Positions 46,689 to 58,700 of a DNA stretch of 64,000 nt are shown one piece after another. The stretch comes from Acytostelium subglobosum LB1 (taxonomy: Eukaryota; Evosea; Eumycetozoa; Acytosteliales; Acytosteliaceae), in the NCBI RefSeq assembly GCF_000787575.1, contig NW_012236523.1, positions 125,854 through 189,853 on the forward strand, given 5' to 3'. The first letter of the stretch is position 1; every line of letters begins with the position of its first letter. Both the position numbers and the translations under genes were made by a program. A model generated the notes under the pieces. It made no database searches. It was not told the DNA's origin and saw nothing but the letters and a program-made list of their open reading frames with translations.

Positions 46689-47410
46689 TGGTTTGAATAA
46701 TAATATATATTAATAACTTGATGTATATATTAATGATGATTATGAGGTAATATTATGTCATGTGATAAGATGGAATGAATGATGTAGTAGTGCAATCAAG
46801 GTAGTGTTGTTAACTTTGTTTGTTTGTTTGTTATTGATTGGTGATGGTGCTATTATTAATATATATTTATAAGGGTCCTTTACTTGTGATTGATTGACTG
46901 ATTGATTGATGAGATGAGTACCACACGCTACACAATGTCATCCTACCTCCGCATCCCTCTCTTCTCCTTGTCCAACACACACACTCACACACACACAAGA
47001 GCGCCAAGAAGGGTCATACTTATAATCAAACACACACATCTTGAGAGTGATGAACCACAAACCACCCCTCACACACTCCAACTTGAAGGTTCACATCATC
47101 ATACTTTAGCTTCAAACATGAATGAATGATCGATGATGTAGTGGTCTTGGAAGAAGAGATTGGTCGGACCTGTCTCTGATTGACTGGGTGTAGTTCAAGG
47201 TCTTCAGATGAAGACCATACTACATACATCGATGATTGTTTTTGCTGATTGGATTAGATTAGATTAGATCGCAAATCAATCAAGGTTGATGAGAGAGGTT
47301 GCTGCTGCTGTTGAACGTTGAATGCTGCTGCTTAAGCTGTTTGATGATTGACGATTGATGATGATATATTGTTATTATAGTTATGTAATAAGGTCCATCC
47401 ATCAACTGGT
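46689..47410. other. Intergenic region between BTB-BACK-MATH and eL34 genes
   Basis: AT-rich DNA (about 46690-46880) is followed by CA repeats (46974-46996). Two open frames look unlike repeat: plus 46917 onward (MSTTRYTMSSYLRIPLFSLS) and minus 47229-47026 (MYVVWSSSEDLELHPVNQRQ, then KLKYDDVNLQVGVCEGWFVV). Neither has a recognised family or convincing splice sites, so neither is called as a gene. Confidence 0.45.
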
Positions 47411-48108
47411 TTATTTGGCAGCCTTCTTATCCTTCTGCTGCTTCTTGTAGACGAGCTTGGCGGTCTTCTGCTCCTCAATCAAGAAAGCACGGATGATTCT
47501 GTTTCAGTTGGTTGGTTAGTTAGTCATTCAATTATCATCGTCATCATATTAAAAATAGAACATACCTGGTACGAACACAGGTGTGGCACTTGGCACCACC
47601 GTAGGCTCTGGCGACGGTTCTCTGGCACTTGGGAGCATTCTTCAACTCGAGTGGTCTCATGGCCTTGATTCCGTTGATCTCAGTACCACACTCGTTGCAG
47701 CGTGGGATTTGACCCTTCTTTCCGACATATTGGTAGACCAACTTGCCACCTATATAGTTGTTGATGTGATGATGATGTATCCAATGTGTCAATAACATGT
47801 TATTCCGAGACCTATCGCATTCGTCGTCAATCTTTCAATCATTCAATCCAAAGATGTATTTATCGCCACATCTACTCCAATCCTGTATCTCTAATCGTGT
47901 ATCCTAGAGCTGTATTTACCTGGAGTCTTAACACTGTGGATTGACAATGAATGTTATGTTAGTATCATATGTATCCAGTGGGGAGATACATCCAATCAAT
48001 CTTTGAAGGGATTGAACTCTGATGATGGATTGATGACACATACACTCTGACCTTGTTGGACTCAGTGCGGTAGGAGAGTCTTCTTCTGTAAGTGAGACGT
48101 TGAACCAT
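47411..48108 (-). CDS. rpl34: 60S ribosomal protein eL34
   Basis: Four exons, 48108-48044, 47933-47920, 47749-47566 and 47498-47411 (116 residues, the usual eL34 length). The protein starts MVQRLTYRRRLSYRTESNKV. It then reads RVVKTPGGKLVYQYVGKKG across three exons, the Cys-rich zinc-type region PRCNECGTEINGI...CHTCVRTR, and a basic tail ending QKDKKAAK. Exon 2 is a 14-nt microexon (TGTTAAGACTCCAG) that supplies Val-Val-Lys-Thr-Pro; without it the conserved sequence breaks. It is a structural component of the large ribosomal subunit. Identity is certain; splice junctions are fixed by conservation. Confidence 0.97.
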
Positions 48109-48355
48109 TTTATATGATGTTGATAGAGAGGATCAGTGGACGGGGCAAGAACAAAAAGTGTTGCTATCCAATGTCAAGAGTACTTGTTGCGTGAGATACA
48201 CGCCACATCCCTGCTCACAAACACACGCGAAAAAATATCAAATAAAATTATTTTTAATGATCAAACGAGTTCCTTCTTTTTGTGGATGGAAGTTCGAGCT
48301 TGTGAACGCCTTGTGGCTTTGTGGAGTTGAATTATTGGATTGATTCCAGTGATCA

Positions 48356-49951
48356 TCACCTTGGATGATGGCATGGTTCAAGTACAAAGATGATAAAGTA
48401 TAATATTGATATGATGATGATGATTGCCATTGAGATCTTTTGAATGAGATAGAACTTGTCATCGATGATATAGTCTGAGAATAATGGTTGTATTATTCCT
48501 CCATCTCCAGTGTCTGTTGCCAATGATCGATCATGAGATAGTCCACCACCACCACCACCACCAACATTATGAGTATTGTTGATGAGTTTGGCTTGTTTAC
48601 TACGCTCATGACGTACGAGATCGCATACCCTGCACTCTGCTTGGAAGACACAGTTGTTATAATGTCTTTGGAAGCTCTCTTTGAGTGGTTGCGTCTTCCA
48701 TTCAAAGTAACTATTGTACAATGTCTCATTCTCTGACACTTTGATCAAATAGTCTGCTAAGTCTCTTGGTGACTTGAATTGATCAGTCCGTATAATCGAA
48801 TTATGTCCAGCTGTCCACTCCTCAACATTATCCGCGCCCATATACACTGGCAATGATTGGCCCAAGTATGCATGAGGTAGTTTCTCACTATTTGATTGAT
48901 TGACCAAATTGAGTGAGTGGAATGATTCCATTACCGACTGATTGATTGATTGAGTAATGACTTACGTTACATAGTCAGTTTGATTGTTATTCTCAAAGGC
49001 TAGCACGAACTTGTATTGTTTGAATAGATCCATCTTTGCTTGGAATCGTTCCTTTTCATCTAGGTTGACCAATGCATCTTCGGGTTGGTTTGGTATGCAT
49101 TTGCCATAAGAGTCAATTTGTATATATTGCATCAGTTCCAGAACGTATTTCGTACGCAAATGTGCACCTCCATATCCACAGTTTGAAGCTACAAACACAG
49201 CAAACTTCTTCCTCTCTCCCAATGCTGGCACAGGATCACGATAAGCATCAATACCATTGCTCATGCCCCATCCACATACAAAGCTAACCTGTACATCTGA
49301 CTTGCTTTCAAATGTCATTCTCCAATCCATACTGATCAGATTGAGTGATTGATTGAGTGGGTGTGAGTGTGTAAGTGTGTAAGTGTGTGAGTGGAATGAT
49401 TCCATAAGGATTGATTGAATGAGTGAATGAACATACTGTGATAGGTATTTGTAGTCTGAATGTAATGGAAAGTAATCAGATGTCTCGTATGAGAATAACA
49501 TGTACTTTTGTCCACATCGCTTTAGAGGTGGGTATTGTTGGCCTCGTCTACCAAATAGTTGAGGTTCGAATAGTACAACATCGGCAGTTGAGCTCAATTC
49601 TCTTAGGCCAGTGAACTTGCAATTGTTACGACAATGTCCTGCTTCTTCATCCTTATATCCTGCCCAAAGTATCTTTGTATTCTTTCCCCATCCTGCCCAA
49701 TGGTCCTTCATCTCCCAATGTAATACAATAACTGCTTCATCATTCCTTTTGTTCATTCTAACGTTAGTAAATGATATATACTTTGATTGATTGAATGAGT
49801 AGATGTGATGTACATACCTTTCAATCATCATGTTTTGTTGGTATGTACATGGATGCTTGGTGAATAGGAAGAATGAACTGATAGTCATTGTTGCAATGTA
49901 TGCAAAGAATATAGAGATGAGGAACCATTTATGGTGCTTGGAGCACAACAT
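48356..49951 (-). CDS. GT10 alpha-1,3-fucosyltransferase
   Basis: Four exons, 49951-49818, 49757-49437, 49331-48966 and 48887-48356 (450 residues). A type-II anchor is near the start (FLISIFFAYIATMTISSFFL). The catalytic half shows YLSHMDWRMTFESKSDVQVS across the exon 2/3 junction (the WRMT/D motif of GT10), KKFAVFVASNCG, YKFVLAFENNNQTDYVTEKL and PHAYLGQSLPVYMGA, the signature GDP-fucose-binding stretch. Golgi enzymes of this family fucosylate N-glycans or Skp1-type and surface glycans. After a Gly tract the C-terminus has a second strongly hydrophobic helix (ISMAIIIIISILYFIIFVLE), unusual for this family. The first intron is 60 nt and stop-free in frame. It shares a 258-bp promoter with RMI1. 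Confidence 0.93.
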
Positions 49952-50209
49952 TGTTCATTCACATTGAACAAATAAAATATGTATGTATGTAAGTTAATAT
50001 AATATCTCTGTATCTTTGACACGTGACAAGTAAACAATTTCAAAGTCATCAGAAGAAACGATGTTTTGTCAAAGGGCACCCCCTTCAAAAAGTGGAATTT
50101 AGAAATAAATTCCAAGCATTCGATTATTGATGATTTGAGGACCAAAACAACAATTATTTGTTCATCTTCACAATACGTAGATAGATAGGATAGATAGATT
50201 AGTAATAGG

Positions 50210-51865
50210 ATGGATCAGCTACCTGCTGAATTGATTGAACAGTGGAGATTATACTTGGAGACAACATGTTGGACAAGACTCACTACAGATTGGTTGATAA
50301 GATGTATCAAATTCATATTGTCAACAGTTGACAAGTACAAATCAGTGACATCACTGACATCACATAGAGATGCAATATTGGAGAAGGTCTATCATCAACT
50401 ACTATATCAAGACATATCAATCGACAACAAGTGCAAGAATAAGATAACAATATCAACACTCACTGATACAATGTATAGACAACTTATGGATCATTCAATC
50501 AAACAGAATGTACTCAGTGGGACAATGTTGATGCAGATCAATTATGTCAAGAATATATCACAACCGTTTGAAACGAGGATGGACAATGATAGGTCTGAGA
50601 ATAGAACACTCAAGCTTCATTTGACAGATGGCGTTCATTCATTCTTTGCAATGGAGTATCAGTATATACCATTCATCACTCCACAGCTTGCACCCGGAAC
50701 CAAAGTATTAGTACGTGATGTACCAATAAGAAGAGGTATACTACTACTAGATGAAACAAACATTCGTATACTTGGTGGCAGTGTTCAGCGTTTAGTAGAC
50801 GCCGCGACAACTGCCGCCAAGTCATCAACTACGAATGGGGTGGTCCAGAGCAACAACATATCATCATCTACATCAACAACGGTCAACAACAATAACAATG
50901 TAACGAATAATACACCAGTCTTGAAACTCAATATCAACAACATCGCTCAACCAACTTCCGCGCCTGTCAAGACGACACTTCTTTCAAATCTTATTCGACA
51001 AAAGAAACAAGAAGATGGAGACAAGATCAATGGCACAAGCACATCACATACTAATGGCAACAGCAATGGCAACGGCAATGGCAATGGACATGGTAATGGA
51101 CATGGTAATGGAAGGACAAAACCAGTTGACAACTTCTTTGATCAAGATGATATTTATTATGATCCAATCGATATACCTATGATGGATGAGGATGAATACA
51201 ATGACAATGTTGACATTGCCAACTTTCACTTTGATCCTCAAGAGTTTGAGGATGAAGACGTATATCGCTCAACACCAATCAAACTGCCGCCGACCATCCC
51301 CAAGTTGACACTTGGCAACAACAACAACAAGTTATCCACATCATCACGTACACCAACTTCAATATCACCTCCACTGATACCAATGGACATTGTCAAGACA
51401 GAGAAGCCACAACAACAACAACAACCTCAACCCCAGTTCATGTATATAGTAGACCTACAGAAACAACTGTTAACATCATCATCGAGCAGCAACAACAACA
51501 ATAATCAAACATACAAGACAAGAGCAATAGCATTGGGAGCATCAACAAGGAAATCAAACGATGATAGTGGCAATAGTGATGTGATCGTACGAATATCAGA
51601 TGGCACTGGTGGTCTCTCGGTGAGATTGGCACGCGACCTAATGATCAAGCTCATGGAGATGAGTGAGGCAGAGTTCAAAAAGATGGTCGTCGACAAGAAA
51701 GCCGAGATGGGCAAGCAACTCAATCAAAGATTATTCCAAACCGAGGGTATCTTTGCGCTATCCATCCAACGGCGCAACGGCGAAACATTCGTGCTACTAG
51801 ATGACATTGCCGATCTAGACGACGCCAGCTACATTAACTATATAGAGGACAAGTCGACAAAGTAA
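50210..51865 (+). CDS. rmi1: RecQ-mediated genome instability protein 1 (RMI1)
   Basis: Single exon, 551 residues. The N-terminal helical DUF1767-type segment reads LIEQWRLYLETTCWTRLTTD. The OB-fold that activates topoisomerase III follows: LKLHLTDGVHSFFAMEYQYI, then LAPGTKVLVRDVPIRRGILL and NIRILGGSVQRLVD. A long Asn/Thr/Gly-rich linker leads to a second OB-like domain near the C-terminus (TRAIALGASTRKS...VIVRISDGTGGLSVRLARDL), as in full-length RMI1, where it contacts RMI2 and other partners. Its role is dissolution of double Holliday junctions with BLM and Top3. A (GNGNGH)-type repeat lies at 51050-51110. It is convergent with PTAR1 across 59 bp. Confidence 0.9.
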   Translation: MDQLPAELIEQWRLYLETTCWTRLTTDWLIRCIKFILSTVDKYKSVTSLTSHRDAILEKVYHQLLYQDISIDNKCKNKITISTLTDTMYRQLMDHSIKQNVLSGTMLMQINYVKNISQPFETRMDNDRSENRTLKLHLTDGVHSFFAMEYQYIPFITPQLAPGTKVLVRDVPIRRGILLLDETNIRILGGSVQRLVDAATTAAKSSTTNGVVQSNNISSSTSTTVNNNNNVTNNTPVLKLNINNIAQPTSAPVKTTLLSNLIRQKKQEDGDKINGTSTSHTNGNSNGNGNGNGHGNGHGNGRTKPVDNFFDQDDIYYDPIDIPMMDEDEYNDNVDIANFHFDPQEFEDEDVYRSTPIKLPPTIPKLTLGNNNNKLSTSSRTPTSISPPLIPMDIVKTEKPQQQQQPQPQFMYIVDLQKQLLTSSSSSNNNNNQTYKTRAIALGASTRKSNDDSGNSDVIVRISDGTGGLSVRLARDLMIKLMEMSEAEFKKMVVDKKAEMGKQLNQRLFQTEGIFALSIQRRNGETFVLLDDIADLDDASYINYIEDKSTK

Positions 51866-51924
51866 AAAGTGAGTGATTGATTGATTGATTGAATATGTCA
51901 ACCTTGAATGCGGCTATTCATTCA

Positions 51925-53374
51925 TTATTGAGCGTGCTGTTGTGGTTGTTGCTGCAGCTGTTGTTTCAAGACTAGAATGGGAGGGAATGGATCATTGGAT
52001 TGCATAAGTTCGTTGATGACCATTTGTCGCACCTCATTAGGTATCACGTGCTCGTCGAGATGTACTGGATTGCCACTACTTGTCGTCAGTTTGATGCTGA
52101 GTTGAAGGATCCAGAATGCAAAGCGCTGAGCAAATGTCTTTTGCTCAGTGTAGTACGATGATGCTGTGTCACCGATGATGCCTTGACAGTACTCCAGCTG
52201 ACTGATCATCGTTGGGAATGCCAAACCAGACAACAGCTGGCATTTGACCAACTGTTCCCTGCTGTTGGGCAGTATCTCTGACATCCACACACCGATCAAC
52301 AATCGCTTGTGAGACCAGAGTGTCTCGTGTCCTGGATACTTTACGATGAAAGTATCAATCATCTTGAACTCTCGCAGCCAGAGATCCAGCAGTGACTGCC
52401 AATCGCATTGTCCACCATTCCTAACATCATTGTACAGTTGTCTTAATATGAGTGATCGATGATTGAATCCACAATAGTCCGATATATTCCTCATTGACCA
52501 TTGATCCATCATCTTCAAATCATCCAGCAACTGATCATTGATTGATTGATTGATTGAGTGAGTGTGATTGATTGATTGAATGAGTGCGTGATACATATGA
52601 ACATACATTCTTAACAGTCATCTGTTGTTGTAGACACCACCATCTATGTGTCCATGCATAGTAGTTCTTGGGATAGATCTCTGCGACGCGACGACAGACG
52701 GCCATCTCTGAGGCAATGTCCATGGCAACACCTTTGGAGTTGTGAAGTACCCATCGGCGATGACACCATGCCTCGCCACTCTTTGGATGTTTGGTGAATA
52801 TAAAGTTGAGCAGCTTGATCTCGTCGATATGTGTGTTGAGACCAGCAGTGATCAGTCGCTTGCGAAGATTGAGTGCGGTCAAATTCTCGGCATTGACCAT
52901 TAGTATGACCTTGGTGAGCTTGTTCAATGTGTCGAGCAATGGCCCATCATTATAGTCGCGTATCTGTTGGGCAAACTGCTCATCAGTGATATCATTACAA
53001 TTGCGCAGTTTGCAGTTGTCCAACAATGTATTGAATGTCACAAAGCAGTAGTGATACAATGGAGGTACCGATCCAACTGACACGCCCAAGTTATTCTCAA
53101 CCACTATGAATGATTGTGATGGTGATATCTCCATTGACTGTGATGGTGTCGATGATGAAGCAGCAGCATTCTTTGCAGTGAACTTCTCAACTGATACAAT
53201 CAATCCAAGTTCATTACTGAGTATGATTGATTCGAATGAATGAATAAAAGAGTCAGTGAGTGAGATGATGTACTTGGTTCAAAGATAACACGATACATAC
53301 ATATTACTATGAGTATCAAATATATGTATCAGTTCATCATATATAGTATGTCCTCTTTGTATATGTTCATCCAT
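51925..53374 (-). CDS. ptar1: Protein prenyltransferase alpha-subunit repeat protein 1 (PTAR1)
   Basis: Three exons, 53374-53301, 53216-52607 and 52530-51925 (429 residues). Prenyltransferase alpha-type repeats show the Trp motifs SGEAWCHRRWVLHNS, NYYAWTHRWWCLQQQ, NHRSLILRQLYNDV and GHETLWSHKRLLIGVW. The N-terminal part (MDEHIQRGHTIYDELIHIFD) and overall order match PTAR1, the alpha-like subunit of geranylgeranyltransferase III that doubly prenylates Ykt6 in animals. The C-terminus is Gln-rich. The first exon (74 nt) is defined by the GTATGT donor and frame. Its start is 184 bp from the TRM1 start, in a divergent pair. Confidence 0.9.
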
Positions 53375-53558
53375 TATCTCTATCTTTATCTCTATTTTAA
53401 TACATGCAAATTGAATGAACTTGAATCAAAATCTTGATTTCTTTCCGTTTTTGTGTTGTGAGAAATTTGATGTATTGGGGGGGTTTGTCGATACTCGAGA
53501 TGCTTGATTCAAGTCAGGTTGTTCATACATTCATTCTCGTTTACAACTTTGGTCGCGA

Positions 53559-55707
53559 ATGTTTAGATACCTTTCCAATAATCATACAAGACTTGTACAA
53601 CTAGCAACAACTACTACAACATCATTAGCATCATTGAGACCTATTTACTTAGGTTCAATCACATCATCATCATTATTACATTCTAGAAACTCATCAATAA
53701 CAGCAACAACAGGTAGCATTTCGATCAATCAAACAAGAACATACTCAACAATGTCAGAGAGTTCTACAACAACATCGACAACATCGACTACAATGGTCGA
53801 TGATACCCCAATGGTAGATGAGACCAACAACAACGGAAACAACAACAATGGAAACAATGAGATGGTATCAATCACAGAGAACTCTGCAACTATACAATAT
53901 AACAGCAAGAAGGAGGTGTTTTACAACCCTGTTCAAGAATTCAACAGAGATATGTCGATTCTGATGATTCGTTTATTCATCGAACAACGCAACAAGGAGT
54001 TGGTAGAGAAGAAGAAGGAGCCCAAGAAGGTCAAGATCCTCGAGGCGCTCTCTGCCACCGGTCTGCGATCAATTCGTTACGCAAAGGAGCTTGACGGCGT
54101 CGACTATATCTTGTCCAACGATATTGAGGAGCCGGCCGTCAAGTCGATCGAGAAGAACCGTGATCTGAACAATGTTGACAAGAACCTCCTCAGACCAAAC
54201 CAGGGCGATGCCACCACTGTCATGTACAACCATCGCGACCCACAGGACCAGTTTGACATCATCGACATTGACCCCTATGGATCACCTTGCAACTTCCTGG
54301 ACGGTGCTGTCCAGGCCGTCTCAGAGGGTGGTCTGCTCTGTGTGACCGCCACCGACTCGGCGGTTCTCTGTGGCAACCATCCAGAGGCATGCTTCCACAA
54401 GTACTCATCAGTGCCACTCAAGGGTGACTTCTGTCATGAATTCGTAAGCATTGTTGTCTACGCGTAGAATGGAGCGATGGGCATTGCTGACACAATCAAT
54501 CAAACATATAACAGGGTATTAGGATACTTCTCCACACGATTGAATCACATGCCAATCGTTATAAGCGTCACATTGTACCTATACTTTCACTCAGTGTGGA
54601 CTTCTACATCAGAGTGTTTGTGAGAGTGTACACATCGCCACTGGAGTGCAAGCGTAGTTTCTCAAAGTTGGCAAACATCTTTAGCTGCGTTGGCTGTGGC
54701 AGCTACACAACTGTGCCACTGGGCATCGTGGAGGTCGAGGGTAAGAGCACCAAGTATAAGCTGCCCAACCTTGGCAAGTTCCTGGACAGCACCACATGCA
54801 AGTTCTGCACCAAGCCACTGCAAATGGCAGGTCCATTCTGGAACAAGTCTCTCCACAACAAGGACGCTTGCAAGACTGCATTGAAGTACATAGAGGATCA
54901 TCCCAAGGCGTTCAACACTTGCAAGAGGATGTTTGGCGTGCTGACCTCTGCGTTTGAGGAGCTGGAAGACGTGCCCTTCTACTTCAAGAGCGATCACTTC
55001 ACCTCTGTGTTGCACACCAACACTCCCTCGATCGCCATCATCAGATCGGCCATTTTGAACGGTGGATACAAGGTGTCGTCCAGCCACGTTCAATCAGTGA
55101 TCAAGACCAATGCTCCATTCGATTTCATGTGGGACGTGTTCAGAACATATGCCAAGTCTCATCCACCAAAGAACACCTCACTAACATCTCCAGCTCACTT
55201 CATTCTGGCCACTGAACCAAAGTATGTCGATACCATCACTGGTCCAATGTTGTCCAACATCCTCCTAACACACCTCTCACCAATCTCAATTTAGGCATGT
55301 GATCAACTTTGATTTACATCCACAGGCAAACGGAGCAACACCAGACGTACCCAAGTATCTGCCAAACCCAACCGAGAACTGGGGACCACAGGCAAGAGCA
55401 GGAAAGCGTGGAAATGAAGGCGATGAGACAGTTGCAGAGAAGCGTATCAAGAACCAGGGAAAGTACACAAAGCAGAAGGAGCCAAAGGGTTCATGGAAGC
55501 ATATCCCTTGCAAGCGAATGTTTGAGATTGTAAGTTAAATGTCTTATTATTGCTATTCCCTGGATACTAACTAACTACCAACCACAACAACAGGGAGAAT
55601 GCTCCAAGGGTGCCAGCTGCAAGTATTCACACGAGAAGCCAGACACAACCACTGCCACAACCGAAACTGACAACAACACCAACACCAACAACAACAACAA
55701 CTCATAA
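53559..55707 (+). CDS. trm1: tRNA (guanine26-N2)-dimethyltransferase (TRM1) with C-terminal CCCH finger
   Basis: Four exons, 53559-54443, 54515-55221, 55295-55529 and 55594-55707 (646 residues). The SAM-binding core reads VKILEALSATGLRSIRYAKE, then FDIIDIDPYGSPCNFLDGAV (the DPYG catalytic motif) and GLLCVTATDSAVLCGNHPEA. TRM1-specific Cys pairs are in CVGCGS and CKFCTKPL. The C-terminus adds a CCCH zinc finger split by the last intron (CKRMFEI / GECSKGASCKYSH), as in several eukaryotic TRM1 proteins. The first about 65 residues are Ser/Thr/Arg-rich and acid-poor, a probable mitochondrial presequence. An internal Met (MSESSTTT) could start a cytosolic/nuclear form, as known in yeast. It is convergent with the SNF2 gene across 75 bp. 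Confidence 0.95.
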
Positions 55708-55782
55708 TAAATGGCAGAAGAGAATACAGTTATCGACCCTAGAAAAGATTAGATTGACTGTGGTACAGGATGGATACGTTGT

Positions 55783-58700
55783 TTAATAATCGTCGTCCAT
55801 ACCGGACTCTGGTTCTGAGTCCGAGTATTTGGATGAGCCTGGTTTTCGATGGCTCTTTGAAGGCTTGGCGTTGGAATAGTTGGAGTTGAGTGTGAGTGGG
55901 GATGACGTTGGTGAATCGTTGCTGACCATGTTCGATAGGGACATTGGATCGAATGGCCTCTTCTTGCTGTTGCCATTGTTGTTGCTGCTGTTGCTGTTGT
56001 TGTTAATGCTGCTACTACTACTGCTGCTGCTGTTGTTGTTGTTGGATTGAGAAGAGAAATTGGCATTCCTATTGCTGTTACCACTGCTGTTGCCGCTTCC
56101 GCTGCTGCTGCCATGGGAAAAGTTGTTGCTGCCAAAAGTGAAGATGTTGTTGCCTTGCCTTGACGTGTCTGCCCGCATGTCCTCAGAGTCGCTGGTGGGA
56201 CTGTTGGAGTTGAGCAGTTGGGAGATTGGAACGACTTCCTTGAGATCGGCAGTTGGATGGAGCATCTGTGATGGGGACAATGGAGGCTCTGGGGGTGCCA
56301 GCTGATAGTTGGGGAAGTTCTGATTGAAAAGCTTTGTAAACACATTCTATTTGTGGTAACAGCATGTTGTTAGTGTCATTGACCATGAATATGATATGCA
56401 TGTGAGTGATGTTGTAGACATACCTGTAAATATACAGCATCCTCAAACACTTCTGATCCAGAACAGTTGTAAATCTGAGCATTGTAGAACATGGTGTTGA
56501 CGTTGGCTGCAAACTCGGCTGGTGAGTTGTACTTCTTGCCTGTGATCCTGTCCTTGATGGTCTTCATATCAATTGGCTCCTTGATGATGTTGTAGTAGTC
56601 TGGATAGTCTCGCTTGCTGGGCAGACGAAGGAAGATCTCGCACCTCTTTCGTCCGTCCTCATCAACGTCCAAACGCACTGTGTCAAAGATGTCCAGGTAC
56701 TTCATCTCATTCTCTGTTGTTGGCTTCTTCTTGATGGTGCCGGCTGGTCTGCCACGGCCACTGTACTTCCTCGCTGGAGGAGTTGGGGCGCCAACAACTG
56801 GCGTGGAGGCTGAGGATGATGGAGTCTTTGGAGTTGATGTGGAGGGTGACTTCTTGGCAGGGGTAGTCTTTGCCTTCTTCTTTGGTCCTCTCGTTGGCGT
56901 CTCCTCATCTGATGATAGGTCCTTGCGCTTGGATGAGCTCTTGGTGGGTGCCTGGTACTCTTCCTGCTCCTCTTCGGAGGATGAGGATGAGGCAAGGTCG
57001 TCGTACTCATCGCCATACACCTCGCTGGTGTTCAAGAAGGTGGTCTGGGTCCTTCGTCGCTTGAAGTCACCATTCTCAATCATCTTCTTGATCTGCTCCT
57101 CGGTCATCTTGAGATCCAGGTCCATCTTTTGGCCGGGTCGCTTACCAAACTGGAAGCCCAAATCCTCTGTCAACTCAACCTCTTGCTTGATCCAGTCGGG
57201 CAGCTCGTCATCTGTACATAGTCGGTGTGGCTCACCCTTCTTGCCCGCCTCTTTCCATTGCTTGGCCTCGAGCTCGCCACGATCGCGGTCCATCTTCTCA
57301 AACAGCTCCACCTCCTCAGGTGTCCTAGAGATCATCTCGTTGATCTGTTGGTCGCTCGGCACGCTCTGACGCTCCATCTCGGCGGTCTCGTCCTGTGTCA
57401 TGAGGAACTCGAGCATCTGGCGACGATCGTTGCGATTGGACTTGTTGTTGAACTGACCGGCCTGAATGATCTTCCTGTCGAGCTCCTTCTTGAAGTTGGC
57501 ACGCGCCAAGATCTTTTCCTCGACCGAGTTGAACGTGACCAGTCTCAGCACCTTCACCACCTGCTTCTGACCGATTCTATGCGCTCTGTCCTGAGCCTGT
57601 AGATCCATCTGAGGGTTCCAATCACTGTCAAAGATGATGACTGTGTCGGCAGTCTGCAAGTTGAGTCCCAGACCTCCGGCCCTTGTACTCAGCACAAAGA
57701 TAAAGTACTCGCTGTTCTCTGCATTGAAGAGGTTTAGCAGTGGTCCTCTCTCCTCGGACTTGGTCGAACCGTCCAGACGCAGATACTTGTAGCCTTTGTA
57801 GTAGAAGAACTGTTCGAGGACGTCGATCAAATGTGTCATCTGGGAGAAGATGAGCACACGATGGCCCGATGCCTTGAGCTTGGGCAGCACGCGGTCTAGC
57901 AGGTCAAACTTGCCAGCACTACGGATCATCATCTCGTCAATGGGATACTCGTCGTCGTAGAAGAGGTATGGATGGTTGCAGATCTTTCGCAGTTGTACGA
58001 GGGTGTTCTTGAGGCCCTTGGAGATCCTGGGTCCGCCATCCTGGCCTGAGCCAGTTTGGAACTGCGCAATACCCTTGGTGCGAATGAGGTTGTACATCTT
58101 GGTTTGGAATGCAGACATCTCACACTTGATCACCTTCTCCACCTTGTCGGGCAGCTGTGACTCCACTTCGGTCTTGAGACGTCGCAGGAGGAATGGACGC
58201 AGCACCTTGTGCAGACGCTGGATGATCAGAAGTTGTTCCTCTTCGTTCATCTCGAGCTTCTCGCCAGTGGCCGCGAATGGTGCGTTGAACCACTGCTCAA
58301 AGTCGTCAACACTGTCAAAGATGTTTGGCAGCAGGAAGTTGAGGAGGGCCCACAGCTCGGGCAGCGAGTTCTGCAAAGGTGTACCAGTGAGCAATAGTCT
58401 GTATCGACTGGAGTAGAAACTGCCAAGGGTGACGGCCAGCTTACTACTATAGTTTTTCATACGATGACCCTCGTCCACAATCATGTAGGCCCACTTGACC
58501 TTGGCCAGCATGTTCTTGTCCTTGATGATGTACTCGTAGGTGGTGACCAGCACGTTGAATGTCGAGGGGGCAATGTGATGCTCGTAGATAGCCTTGCGCA
58601 CCTCCTTCTTGCCAGTGTAGAGGATCTTCTGCACCTTGGGCGCCCACTTTGTGAACTCCTGGCCCCAGTTGGACAGTGTGGACAGTGGCACAATGACCAG

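Noticed and set aside
46902-47229. Two opposing small frames with non-repetitive residues
   Set aside because: No family, no start context or splice evidence on either strand; noted in the intergenic entry only.
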